From Diphasiastrum complanatum (Eukaryota > Streptophyta > Lycopodiopsida > Lycopodiales > Lycopodiaceae): DNA of 64,000 nucleotides. Below are positions 33,301 through 45,345 of this stretch, in pieces. The stretch is from positions 41,039,719-41,103,718 of the forward strand of contig CM055095.1 in the NCBI GenBank assembly GCA_029204225.1. The letters are read 5' to 3'. Every line of letters starts with the position of its first letter. The first letter of the stretch is position 1. The position numbers and the translations under genes were made by a program. The notes under the pieces are model-generated. The model ran no database searches and was not told the DNA's origin. It was given only the letters and a program-made list of their open reading frames with translations.

Positions 33301-34116
33301 AGAGAGAGATCCACTCGTTTTTCTCATAAAACTCTTGCCTTGTGAAAGAGAGAGATTTCTTGGGCATTTCTCAGACTTCTACTAAGATTTTTTATGCAGC
33401 AACCTGCCTCACAAAGGCCACCCTACCTCAAGGCATCTGATGTAATTTACAGCTCTGAAATCGATGCAATATTGACTCCAAGCCTTTTTGAAGTTGTAAA
33501 TTTGTACAGGAGGGCACCCTACTAAATCCCATCACTAGGGTGCCCTCGTGTACAAGTTTACAACTTCAAAAAGGCTTGCCTCCAGAGAGAGATCCACTTG
33601 TTTTTCTCATAAAACTCTTGCCTTGTGAAAGAGAGAGATTTCTTGGGCATTTCTCAAACTTCTACTAAGATTTTTTATGCAGCTACCTGCCTCACAGAGG
33701 CCACCCTACCTCAAGGCATCTGATGTAATTTACAGCTCTCAAATTTCCTCCGCTTTCAACCAAATTTGATTCTGTAAATTGCCATGGCTCTCTGTCACTA
33801 CTCTTTGCAAACTCATGTAAGCCCCATTGTGCCAAACAGCTGTCCACACAGTAAATTATGAGGCCACCATCGATGATTTCCCCGAAACCACCAAAATTGC
33901 AAGTTTCTCCGTGAATTCTCCCCAAAATCCACTTACGACGATCATTCTGATCTTTCCTGAAGCTCCGATCGAAGAAACTTTGCTGTCTCTTGCCATCTGG
34001 ACTGTCGATACCCAATATGGAGTCCTCTCTCCTGAGATGCTCTGAGTGCTATTTCTTCTGGTGAAAGATGCTATCCCATAGCTTCACTGGATCGTGCATA
34101 CCTGCAACACTCTGAC
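29958..34116 (-). other. LARD-like element, interior without recognised genes
   Basis: Long interior of 4.1 kb. Frames such as 31110-31292, 31857-32156 and 33692-34015 show no domain motif. Noted structures: a 222-bp direct repeat and a long hairpin at 33254-33741. Confidence 0.6.
33254..33741. repeat. direct repeat of about 205 bp and fold-back
   Basis: 33254-33459 is repeated at 33537-33741, 283 bases apart, with few changes. Between them, 33479-33520 is the reverse complement of 33537-33578 (40 of 42 bases) and of 33254-33295. The pair 33479-33520/33537-33578 would form a 42-bp stem with a 16-base loop. Confidence 0.9.
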
Positions 34117-34128
34117 GCTCTGATACCA
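34117..34128 (-). promoter_or_regulatory. primer-binding site, LARD-like element
   Basis: Minus-strand TGGTATCAGAGC touches the right LTR without a gap. It fixes the minus orientation of the element. Confidence 0.85.
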
Positions 34129-34603
34129 AGTTGAAATTCCGATAGAATCTAGTGCAATATGCAGATCACATCACACAATCACCATAGCCACTCCTCACAA
34201 GCTCTCAAAGATGGCACAACAAAAGTTATATATATTACAAAGAACACTGTACATATAGAAAACACAACCTGCATGAAAGAGATAAGTGTCCTAAAATTGG
34301 CCTACCACCTGTCACAAACTAAGGTCGGTCCCAATATGGCCAAATTCGACCGACAAACTTGGGACATGCCCCCAAGTATAGCATACACTGTATATAACTC
34401 TATACAGGTTAACTTTTCCTACCAGTATGGCTACTCGGCTAACCCAAGTAGCCAACTATGGGATCAGTGCCCGACTGATATAATGAGAGTGGGTCACGTC
34501 CTGAACACAACCATATACAATAAACCAAATACACTGTACAATAATTACATCATCACATTTAGAGCTTATACTAATGAATCAGATGACAACCTGATTTCTA
34601 ACT
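34129..34603 (-). repeat. LARD-like element, 5' LTR
   Basis: About 475 bp. Plus-strand ends AGTTGAAATT and ...TTTCTAACT, i.e. AGTT...AACT termini and not TG...CA. The left end is fixed by the primer site, the right by the target duplication. Confidence 0.8.
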
Positions 34604-34608
34604 CATTC

Positions 34609-34789
34609 AAATTTGAATCTACCAAACTCGACCTCCTATTTTTTTCACTTTCCAAAAGTGGTAATTCAAATACATTTGAACTAAAATAACTTTGAAATCA
34701 CAATCTATAAGTCTAATATGGAAATTGGCCTCAATTGCCAAATAAACAAATATTACCAAATTTGACTAAACTAGTTGGATTCTCTCACA
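34609..34789 (-). repeat. 5' LTR of Copia B1, right part
   Basis: Resumes the LTR interrupted at 29536: AAATTTGAATCTACC to ...TTCTCTCACA, matching 27050-27237. Ends at 34789. Confidence 0.75.
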
Positions 34790-37359
34790 TGAGTGACTAT
34801 TCTAGAATCTTGGATTGAATAGCAAGTCCATTTTTTCATAATTTAGAATTTACTAGTATGAGATTAAACTAGATCTTATGATACTATCATGATTGTTTGA
34901 TAAAAATGGGATTTCCTCCAATTGGAACATACTTTGTTGTACTCTATCCATCTTGTGTAGCTCCTTTTAGTAGCACAAACGTCCAATTGCCACTTTATTC
35001 TTCTTCATACTCAAAATGTTTAAAACCATGCACTTTTCAAACCCATACCTTACTTGATGTTGATAAATTATTGAAAAAGGAACTCCACTAATCAAGATAA
35101 TTTTGTTGTTTTGGTTTTGACAAAAGAACAAAAATGAAGACTTGAAACAACAATTATTTATTGAGAAAAATAATGTCTTTCCATTAAACAACTAGAGGCA
35201 TATGGAGCTTAAAATTTGCCTACATAAATTTCTCCTTGATGCGAGTGCATCAAGCCTTCAAAGTTTGCACTTACCTAATCATGACATTGTTGGATGCAAC
35301 CTTATTATATAATTTTAGATATTTATTGTGTGCGCTAAATATATTGATAAAAAAAGGATTAAACTCTAGCAAATTAACATGCTTGTGGGATGTAAGTTGA
35401 TTTGGAAGATGGTGTGAAATGTAAGTTGAATTGGAAGATGGTGTGAGATGTAAGTTGAATTGGAAGATGGTACCACCTTGACAAAGAACCAAAAGACTTT
35501 AATTTCCAAAAAGTAAAAGTTCATTTATCAAATATTATTAAGAGTTTGCCAAAACTTTTGAAAATTTGATGGCCAAGTCTTGATGATTGAACTTTTCACC
35601 TAGCTGGTTAATGCCCATCTTCTATGAGTTCTTCATCAACAACAAAGCATCACTCTATTAATCATTAAACAACATATTTTCCAGCTAGTTGTGCATCATA
35701 AATCAAACTAGCTAAGTAGCAATTATCTAGAAGTATTTCATCAACTTTTTTTTGACTAGTCTAAGGTATAAAATAAATCTCTAGATAATACTATGTAACG
35801 AATGTTCTCGGTTAAATAGATCCAAGTACATAGAATCAAAAACCCTCTTGGTAGTATCATGTTGGATGTTGAAGAAGGAGAGTCTATACATGAGGAGAAA
35901 ATCAAGAGACTGGAGCTTCTGGTTCACTAGATGCAACCGAGCTGGAGTAGCTACCCATCGTTGAAAAGGCTACAAGAAAAATTCATTTGTCAAAAACTAA
36001 AAGTGGACCAGATGCAAGAACATAAATTTTGATTCAAGCACTTTCAAAGAATTGACTATTGAATTCACTCAAGTCAATGATAGCTTTCAGATTAAATGCT
36101 AGCCTACATATCATATTTTGCTTGTTTTTATGTGTTAAGCTATAAGTTGGTGGGATTGGCATAGAACTATCTCAAAAACATGATTGCTATTAGAGAGTAA
36201 TACAATAGTCTTCTATGCTAATAGAACAAAGTTGGTTGGAGTAGCTAAATCATTTACTAAAGTTCATTTGATAGTCTTACTAGCTAGGACTAAATAGAAG
36301 TTCATTGTTAGGAACATCATATCTACATGCAAATCTGATACATTAATCTGTTGTAACAACACTGAAAGCATTTCCATCTTCTAAAAGTGAGATGTTATTG
36401 TAGAAGCCACCTATATCGATTTTTTTTTAACATGCGAAAGTTATCCTTGAGCAATGTGTTTTAATGCAAAAGTCATTGATTAAGTCATGGATCAATAAAT
36501 AATGCCCACATATTTGTCCCTCAACTAGAAATATGAATCCATTGATGATAATTTTTTAGAGTTTATAAAGAATGCAACATTGAAATTTCACGATTTTGAG
36601 CTGATATTTTACTTCTCAATTTTCAAATTTTGACAAAAGCATGGGTTTGTAAGCTGATTATGGATTTTGAAATGTGTTAACAATATTAGGTCTTATGTGA
36701 GCTGAAAAACATATGTTTTATACATTGTTAAATTTTAATTGTTTGGGTGAGATCCAACTCATAGCAATCTATGGCACACTTATCCTTCAAATACTCAAAG
36801 ATAAATAATTTTTATTATTTGAAGGGACCCAACGAGTTTATATTGATTTGAAAATCTCTTTACTATATCATGAATATTTAGTTCTGAAAGAGCTATTTCC
36901 CTTTGCTTTAGTAAAACTTGGATAACTAACCTCTGTGAGGCCAAATTTGACCATCCTTGGGTAAGATCAACCCTTATTATTGTGTGTGGAGCCAAAATAC
37001 ATAATAATTCTTCATAAAGGGAGAAATTGTTCTTGAGATAACTTTTCAATCATTCTAGTGCAAGAAAGGAAAGCGGACGAGATGTGTTACATTAGCCATT
37101 TTCTCGCCATCAAATCAAGAGCATTTTTGGGTTGTAAAATTTCACAGGTTGGGAGCAGGGTTTCAATGCAAGAGTTGAGTACTTCAAAGTCATTTTTTAG
37201 GTCGAGTTTGCAAGTTTGGTGCAATAAATTCAATAGAAGCCTCAAAAGAGTTTCATTTTCAACGAAACATAAACAAATATGTATGATAGACAATGTCATT
37301 CTAATATTCAAATGCATGAACACAAATTAAGACTAGTTGACTTCATAAGTTTAAAGTGA
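34790..37359. other. non-coding stretch with one 29-bp minisatellite
   Basis: No supported gene in 2.5 kb; frames such as 34897-35091, 36795-37049 and 37058-37330 show no motif. At 35391-35477 a 29-bp unit (TGTAAGTTGAATTGGAAGATG...) occurs three times in tandem, starting at 35391, 35420 and 35449. Confidence 0.5.
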
Positions 37360-39010
37360 CAATGGCAAATATGGGCAAACTTGTGCTTGGAAAGACAAGT
37401 AAATTGGATGAAAATTTCAATGATAGTGTATGGAGGTTCAAACTAAAGAATATAATGATTGAGAAAAAGCTATGGGATATTGTGACCAAAGATAAGTGAA
37501 GACCGACGAGAACAAATTGACATTCGTGCCTTTGAGAAGTGTGTCAGATGAGCAGTCACAATTATCAAGTTAGTTGTCAAGGATCATGCCATAACTCTAG
37601 TGAATGAGATGATAACACCTAAGCATTTCACATAAGCACTCACAATTATCAAGTTAGTGGTCAACGATAATGTCATAACTCACATCAATGAGATAATAAT
37701 ACCTAGGTAAGCATGGGACCTGAAATCCTTCTCATTTTTTTTTATGCACTATGTTGAATGGTGCAAAATGAAAGAGAATAAGATGGTTGATGCATTTCTT
37801 ACTTCTATAAAAAAATTGCAGGATGCAGTGAAATGCATACAAGCAACAATGACTAGTATTCATGAAGTTTGCCAAACCTTCATGAGTGGAATAGCCTCTA
37901 AGGAGAGGTTATCTATGTTGTGCAGATCCTCAAACATCTTGTTATAGGAGGTGCAATGATGGGAAGTGGTCAAATCTCGTAAAGAAATGTAAAAGGTGCA
38001 GCCATTGTTGACTCAGGGGAAAGGGCGCTACAAGAAAGAGGATTAAAAGTTTTTAGGTGGCAAGGATGACAAAGATGAGTCATCAAAAAAGACAAAAAAA
38101 CATTTTTGTTGCCAAAAGCAAGGTCATTGGACTACAGACTACAGGAAATAAATAAGGTGATACTAATAAGAGCAAGGTGAAGCAATCATGGAACTTGGTG
38201 GAGAATAAAGAAGGTGATCATTCTACTATGTTTGAATTAGCTTTACCTTTGCAAGAGGTCACTTGAATCTTACTAATTTGTGGTTGTTGAAGACACTCAA
38301 CATGTTTACAAGTCTGCCTACCATTGAGGATCAAAACGAATTCATTTGTATGATTGCATTTATGACAAGCAACATTGAGAAAATTTCAATAAGGGTTGTG
38401 CTACTTTTGTAAAGAAACTGCTAGAACTTGTACATACAAATTTATGTGGGCCAATGAGAACAATGTTCATTGGTGGATCCTACTATTTCATTATGTTCAT
38501 TGATGACAAGTCAAGGCAATCGTTAATTGATTTTCTTAAAAAGAAGTCAAAAGCTTTTCCAATGTTCAAGCAACTCAAGGCAATAATGGAGAATCAAACT
38601 AATGCAAAGATTAAAGTCTTACGATCAAATAATGGTGGTGAGTACAACTCGGATAAATTTAATGATTTTATAAAGAGCATGGAATTAGGAGGCAATCATC
38701 CTACACACTTCAACATAATGGGATAGTTGAGTGCAAACATAGGACAATTATGGAGTGTGCTCATCATGCAATACTCAATTACATGGGCTTTACGAATTCA
38801 TTTTGGCATGAGACTTGTAACAATGCCAATTTTCTTCAGAATAGAAGTCCAACTCTTGCGATACCAAATATGACTCCAGATGCATTTTCAGGGACTAAGC
38901 TGAAGATGCAAGGTGTATGGACTACTATCACAATCCTCAATCCTTTTTTACATGTCCAACTAAAGCTTTTTTAATAAAAACATGGTTGTCAAACAAATTA
39001 GTATATTAAA
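37360..39010 (+). pseudogene. decayed Copia element C: gag and integrase
   Basis: Gag starts with MANMGKLVLGKTSKLDENFN at 37362 and VWRFKLKNIMIEKKLWDIV, then stops. Gag resumes at 37744 with MKENKMVDAFLTSIKKLQDA and ATMTSIHEVCQTFMSG. A zinc-knuckle remnant KHFCCQKQGHWTTDYR is near 38100-38150. Integrase follows: LVHTNLCGPMRTMFIGGSYY, FIMFIDDKSRQSLIDFL, LRSNNGGEYNSDKF (the catalytic DNGGEY here is NNGGEY), and then frame-shifted IVECKHRTIMECAHHAIL with GFTNSFWHETC. Reverse transcriptase is absent or unrecognisable. The element is inactive. Confidence 0.75.
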
Positions 39011-39680
39011 TCAATTAGAAGAACCTTGCCATGCAAAAATATGATGATCCATTGGATAAAGCTATCCAAATGAGACCATTGTTGAGGAAGTAGCAAAACA
39101 AAGATATTGTTAAATTAAAACCTATCTACACTTGCATAATCTAAGACAATAGTATGAAAAATCAATCTCCCCTTTGATGCTCTTTTCACATTAGATAAGA
39201 AAATAAGGAATTAGGATAAGAAAATTATGGTATATGTTACAATATGGATCTTCAAGCTTGTTGCTTTATGTTAATGGCTACTACATTGACAAGATTTGAT
39301 TGTTAATTTTTGATAATTTTCCTTTTAAACAAGAGGGTGTCATTGTTGATTATTCATAGCCATAATAGTAGCTGCTTATGGTAGTGTATAATCATTGTTA
39401 AAGATTTTGTCTGATCGCGACAGTGTCGAGTAGCCGAATAATCGATTCAATGGTGGTTACTTGATAATTTGATGACGAAACTATCGACTAAACGATGATA
39501 CATAGTTCGATAGTTCGATAGTATCAGTAGAACATTGTCGTTGATTCCTTTGTATTTCTAGAGACTGTTTGCAAACCAGTGTATTTCTACAGAGTATGCG
39601 TACAAATATTTACATAGAACAAATGAATGGATCTAAATTAGCCATGAGATAAGTTTATGGAGAGGATAGAAATCCAACAG
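39011..39680. other. non-coding stretch, possible LTR scrap
   Basis: AT-rich with clustered GATAGTTCGATAGT sequence near 39508-39522. No coding motif. Confidence 0.35.
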
Positions 39681-39686
39681 CCTAAT

Positions 39687-39880
39687 GAGAGGACGATAAT
39701 GACCATTGAGGGTGGAGCATGGTGAGAGGACGATAATGACTGTTGAGGGTGGCGCATAGTGGAGCCTAGTGAGAGGACGATAATGGTCGTTGAAGCCTAG
39801 TGAGAGGATGATAATGACCATTGAGGGTGGAGCATGGTGGAGCCTGGTGAGAGGACAATAATGACCACTGAGAGACAATG
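39687..39880. repeat. minisatellite, alternating spacing
   Basis: The core GAGAGGACGATAATG occurs at 39687, 39724, 39771, 39802 and 39849 (spacing 37, 47, 31, 47) with flanks CCATTGAGGGTGGAGCATGG. The minus-strand frame 39633-40010 is produced by this repeat and is not a gene. Confidence 0.85.
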
Positions 39881-40559
39881 TCATGAAATCAAGGATATTG
39901 AGTATATTGGTTTCAAGAGGCTCCCAATTTTTGGCGAAAAGCTTGATGATGATGCAATCAAGTGATTTTCTTTTTAAGAATAAAAGAAATGACTGGTTAA
40001 ATCTCCTCAATGGTTTAGGATTTGCTGAGTGAATTTATGACTTATGGAGAAGTGGGTGGGGAAAGTGATAGAAATTGAGGACATGGCACACAACAATTGC
40101 TAACAACACATAATACCTTAATTCCATTTGTAAAAGTACATATTAAGCATTCTTTTAATCGCATATCCATGTGTATATATTCGATAACAATCGGATATAC
40201 TTAGTTAATGTTACTATGACATCAATCAATCGAACAACCATTCAGAGAACTATTATTCGATCTTTGTCTTTGTTACTACAGAGTATTGTTTCAAAAATAT
40301 CGCAATTCTGTCTGCATTCAACTTGTACATATTTTGAATATACGTATTTGTTTCAACAATATAAGTGATTTTGTATCGTGTCGAATGCATTTTATTCTAT
40401 TTCATTTGATTCACGATATACAGATAAGACAATTCTTAGGTTCAACTATGTATATGATTGATAATTCGTGTCAATTGTAATGTCCTAAGATCTGTTTTTT
40501 TTTGCTTCTACAATTAAATCTAAATCAATCTAACTTGTGCATGTCTACAAAATTGACTA

Positions 40560-41400
40560 TTTACTGGTTCCTATTTTCCACAGTTGAATGGATTGGCCGA
40601 AAGAAAAAAAAAAGACCTTAGTCCAGTCTGTCAAATGCATGATCACTCATGATTCGTTGCCCAGATCATTTTGGCAACATGATGTGTCGACCACATACTT
40701 GCAAAATTGATGTATAACTAAAGGCCTACCTGACAACAAGACTCCTTATGAAGTTTGGACTGGATCCAAACCTTCATTTAAGCATTTAAGAGTCTTTGGA
40801 TGCATTGCCTATATTCATGTTTTAAAGGACACAAGAAAAAAATTAGATGAGCATTCAATCAAAACTATTTTTCCTGATTATTCTTCTTCAAATGGCATGT
40901 ATCAACTGTACAATATTGTAACCTATAAAGTTTTTACTATTAGAAATGTGAATCTCATTGAAGATCAATTCATTGATCTGAAGGGCAAGAACTAGATCCA
41001 GTCTATTGACTATGCCCTGACAATTGATGTATATCAAAATACCATTTCAATTTTTTCAAGTACTTAGATTGTATAGTCATATTCAGAGGAAGATAAAGAA
41101 GCTACAACTCAGGAGAAACTGACATAGCTGACATAAAGTTGAATTTTGCTACCATAAGCTACTCCTAGAAGATCGACAAGAATTCAAACTCAGCCTATTC
41201 TATTCACTAATGAGTTTGCTCACTATTTTATACATGAGCCGATTGTTGGAAGAAGTAATGGAAGAGGAAGAGTCGATAAGTCGAATTCTATGGACGACCA
41301 ATAGAGCACAGCGGAATGATCTTTCTTCCTTATGTATGACTACACCTACCTCACATTTGATCTTTTATCAACTAACTTTGAAATCGTTAGTACTCAAGTA
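40560..41400 (+). pseudogene. Copia element D, integrase part
   Basis: Fragments of integrase: QLNGLAERKK (catalytic Glu region), then in another frame PDNKTPYEVWTGSKPSFKHL, RVFGCIAYIHVLKDTRKKLD and MYQLYNIVTYKVFTIRNVNL. A charged linker (EEDKEATTQEKLT) and ATPRRSTRIQTQPILFTNEF mark the region before reverse transcriptase. Many stops. The second part of the element lies at 43395-44800. Confidence 0.75.
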
Positions 41401-43394
41401 ATTTCATAGACAAACAATTAGAGAGTGAAAATGATGTATAGAATATAATTGTAGTATTGAAGTATTCAATAGATCGGATGAAACATAAGAGATTTATGAG
41501 TTACTGATAACTATAGAGCAACATATATTTTGACATGATACTGAATGCAATAAGCAGATAGATTGATTTAGTAATTAGCATGTACAAAGTCAGATGATAA
41601 TGAGCACAAAACAATAGTGGATGCAACTGCGTACTCTAAACTATCTCTGAGTAACTGATAACTCTATCTATTGTGTTGGAGAGAGGGAGATAAACGAGTT
41701 GAGAAAAGGTGTCGTATGTTAGAAACGAAAAATAAGCTCAAAGGGGTAAGATGAACACGAACGAGACACGAACTCGAACAAGAAACGAACGAAAAACGAA
41801 CTCGAACAAAAAATGTTCATGCGCAGCGGAACGAGCTATACGACTCTCTCCAAAAGCATGACTATGCCTATCAGAATGAACAAACGATAGTGAAGGGAAT
41901 CACAGTCGTTCTTGATTACGTAGCCAAACTTTAATAAATGAATGAAGCTCCAGAATAATGGTTTGTCGCAAATAGTAAGACAAACTATTCGTCGCGAATG
42001 ATTCGCGAAGAGCTAGACGATGCTCGACTGATAATTAGTCACGAATGATTCGCGAAAGACAAGGCGAAATGTTAGTCGTCTATTACCAGAAAGAACAACT
42101 AGAAAGATCAGACATAATGAATGATAAGCATAGCAATATTAACATAGATCTGAACGCAGAACAAAGAACTGTATCAGATCAAGTATATCATGTATACATG
42201 TCAATAATGCGGTAGAGCACAAGAAAATAGCGTCAAAACCGTGTGCTAGGTATGAAGCTTATACAATCTGTAAAGGAATAAAACCTTATTGTTGACAATC
42301 AAGAATCAATGCGCAAGGCATCTACTTCGTCTCATTCACTCATAACTCATTCACCTTGTTAAACTGAATACACAAATGGTATCCAGGATATATACATTAT
42401 ATTACAGGTGTGCAGATGTGGAAAGTACAGTGGATGTGCTGTTTGTAAGAGATCGTGGGTGGCTGTAGTAGTTGTCCAGTCTAATAGCGCAGCTACATGG
42501 GGTGAGCATGAAATGGGTGCGATGTCAGTCAGTGCTAAAGTGATCGTTGGTGATGACAATGCAAAAAGTGCATCACTCTTATGAGTAGCCTTAGGATTAG
42601 ATTTACAGGGTGCCTTTGCTTTTAGGGCACCTTTGGCATTCTGTAAGATAGTGTCCCCTTTTCGCCTGTCACCATAACGTGTGTAAAAACACAGTGTCAC
42701 GATTCTTTTGGCTTTCTTCGTCTGTGCGAATTTGCGTGTAAATATGCAGACTGCGCGACAACGTTAGTAAATATGCAGCATGAATGGAGGTAGATTAAAA
42801 TGGGATTTAAGAAGAGTAGAGGGAATAAATCCAACATAATGCACTTCCGTTGATAAGCCAATAACGCTAAGTAGCAATACTCAAACAAAATACTAATAGA
42901 ACTCTATGAGTCCTTCTCCTCAGTGTATTTTCTCCTGTTTATTCTTCGATATTGATCAGCTATTTATACTAAAGCAATTTAAGCTTATCCAATTAGGATA
43001 GCTATTTAGGTCATAGGTTGCAATTGGCAATTAGCCATAATGCATTGTCATCCATCCAGTTAGGCCCTCTCAGAGGTTTATTTGAATAGTGGTTAGGACA
43101 AATCTTTAGCTTCATAACAGGCAGAAAAAATAAATTTCTTCCTTCGACATCTTCGACTTCTCCGCTAATTTGTTGAAGTCATCCAATATGTCGGAGCCAC
43201 CTGTTGAGCGATTCTCGAGTATTTCGGCAGACTGTGTAGAAACACGAATAAAACTACAGAACTGAATAAATGAATGGATGTAGATTAATGATCGATTATT
43301 CAGATGAATCATTTTTTATAGTAGAATAATCCAACATCGACCACAATCAAAGAAGCAATGTCATTTAGATCTCTGAAAGGAAGCTATGGACAAA
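41401..43394. other. unidentified insertion in Copia element D
   Basis: Separates integrase and reverse transcriptase of the same element. Features: AACGAAC-rich tandem sequence at 41758-41818, a near-perfect palindrome TCGCGAATGATTCGCGA at 41992-42008 with a close copy at 42039-42055, and an antisense frame 42359-42700 without domain motif. No LTR or terminal repeats could be fixed. Confidence 0.5.
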
Positions 43395-44800
43395 GAATAG
43401 AACTTGTTATATAAAGCAAATGGCAATATCGACAGAAGAAAGGCTCGACTAATGGCAAGGGGGGTTTTGACAAACTCCTAATGTTGACTACTTCAAAACC
43501 TTTAGCCCAGTAGTCACGCATTATTCTATTCAACTACTACTATCATATGCTACTGCAGCCAATCTTGAGTACACCAGATGGATGTACAAATAGCATTCCT
43601 CAATGGAGTTATCGAATAGGACATCTACATGATCCAGCCATAAGGCTATGTCCTCAATGGTCAAGAAATCGAGTATGCAAACACCATAAAGCCTTGTACG
43701 GTATTAAGCAATCGTCCAGAGCTTGGTTCCATTGAATCAGCACATTTTTGATTGATCATGGATTCGAAATAAGCTCTGCAGACTATAATGTTAATTTCAA
43801 GGCTATTCGACAATTATTTGTCATCATCACGCTATACGTGGATGATACATTGCTTTTTGGCAACAATATCGAACTAACAAAGGACATCAAGAGGATGCTA
43901 TCCCAAGAATTTGAGATGACAGATCTGGGGGAGGCACATTATTGTTTCTAGATCCAAATCCATAGAGAGAGAAACAAAAGGCTTCTCTATATTAGTCAAT
44001 AGAGGTACTGCCACAATTTACTTTCGAAATTCAATTTAATGAATTACAAGCTTGTACATAATCCTATGGATCCAGGTTTGAAGTTATCGAAAGAGTAATG
44101 TCCTCAAACTGATGAGGAGATGGGAGAAATGAAGAGATATTCATATCAGTTTATTATCGAATCTCTGATGTATGCAATGATCTCCACCATGCCCAATCTT
44201 GCATATGTTGTCAGCTCTTTAAGCCAATACATTGCTAACCTTGGTATGATCCACTGGAAATCTCTCCTAAGAGTAATCAGATATGTACGAGCTACTATCG
44301 ACCTATGCATTTGTTATGGAGAGGTTGATCCATCCGATATCCATCCACTTCATGGATATATAGATGCAAATTGGACAGGCGATGTTGACACCAGAAAATC
44401 GACTTCTGGATTTGTCTTCATGTTCAATAATGGTTCAGTATCCTGGAATAGTTGAAAGCAGACCTCCATCACAATGTCTTCGACAAAGTAAGAGTACATT
44501 GCAGCCTCTCAAGTTACTAAAGAGACAATTGGGTTGAGCTATCTATTGCTTGACATTGGTCTCAGACAAACCGCTCCAACAATCATTCAGTACGACAATC
44601 AAAGTGCTATAGCATTATCGATCAATCATAAATTTCACTCTAGGAGCAAGCACATCGAAATTAAGTACCACTATATCAAGAGCATAATACTCGACAAGGA
44701 AGTGAGATTGAAATTTTGTAGAATCCAATACATAGCAGCTGATATCTTTAAAAAAGGGTTAAATTAGGACACTGGTTTTCGAACAGGCTGCAGAAATACA
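43395..44800 (+). pseudogene. Copia element D, reverse transcriptase and RNase H
   Basis: Reads DRRKARLMARG, DYFKTFSPVVTHYSIQLLL, MDVQIAFLNGVIE, KALYGIKQSSRAWFH, LFVIITLYVDDTLLFGNNIE (YVDD intact, about 43835), SQEFEMTDLGEAHYCF, then RNase H SLMYAMISTMPNLAYVVSSL, YIDANWTGDVDTRKSTSGFV, VSWNS, IQYDNQSAIALSINHKFHSR, SKHIEIKYHYIKS and AADIFKKGLN. About a dozen stops or shifts. It ends in a long C-terminal tail with further stops. Confidence 0.85.
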
Positions 44801-45146
44801 AAGAAATCAATGATAGTGTCCTATCAACACTGCCGAAGTATCAAATTGTGTAAAAGAATGGTTGCATGTCCTATAGCCAATTTGAACTCACTAGGGTAAC
44901 CACCAGTGCTGGGCAGCTATTAACTTTTTGTGATACCCACTGAGGTAGGTAGGGTATATGAAAATTTTGGAGTTTTATAATCAGTGCGTAAGGGTGTAAT
45001 TATTGACATAGAAAATGCAAGTTAGTTTCCGATTATGCATCTGGTCAGCTATTCATGAACGAAGGGTACGAAAAATGTACATTCTTTTCCTACCGTAAAA
45101 TCATTTTTTGCTTTTTCATGAAGAAAAATGAGGTGCCTCTCAAAAC
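44801..45146. other. non-coding stretch between Copia D and the chitinase
   Basis: No gene seen. The boundary of the Copia element is not marked by an identified LTR. Confidence 0.35.
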
Positions 45147-45345
45147 GTAATTTTTGCGCAGGCTTTTTTTTTCCAAAAATTTTTACATGCACCTTGAGAG
45201 TGCATGTAAAAAAAAATTTGCACGCCGCAAAAGGTTACCTTCTCGGCCATTCCGTCTTGTGAAGGGTCGTCCGCCTTTGGCTATAGTCCTCAGCCAAAGG
45301 CCCTTCCGCAACGGAATGGCCTCGGAGGGCGACCTTCCCCAAGAA
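45147..45345. repeat. two fold-back structures at the chitinase 3' end
   Basis: First: perfect 13-bp stem TTTTTACATGCAC (45180-45192)/GTGCATGTAAAAA (45200-45212), with looser pairing outward. Second: outer perfect stem GGCCATTCCGT (45245-45255)/ACGGAATGGCC (45311-45321) and inner perfect stem GCCTTTGGCT (45273-45282)/AGCCAAAGGC (45292-45301), with GAAGG/CCTTC between them. The second is clearly more GC-rich than its surroundings. A small transposon or fold-back element is a reasonable reading. Confidence 0.85.

Larger units (their letters stand above)
29537..34603 (-). mobile_element. LARD-like non-coding LTR retrotransposon, about 5.07 kb
   Basis: Direct LTRs at 29537 to about 29957 and 34129-34603, a minus-strand primer site touching the right LTR, and a 5-bp target duplication CATTC at 29532-29536 and 34604-34608. 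The flanks rejoin to a continuous Copia B LTR, as seen by comparison with 27040-27060. The interior (about 4.1 kb) has no gag or pol motif in any frame; the open frames of 60-107 codons look random. This is the description of a large retrotransposon derivative (LARD), which depends on proteins from other elements. Confidence 0.8.

Noticed and set aside
33479-33578. microRNA precursor
   Set aside because: The stem arises from inverted copies within a repeat; nothing shows precise processing.
33692-34015. 107-codon minus-strand frame as LARD gag
   Set aside because: No zinc knuckle, capsid or other family signature; length is within chance.
39633-40010. 125-codon minus-strand frame
   Set aside because: Created by the minisatellite at 39687-39880.
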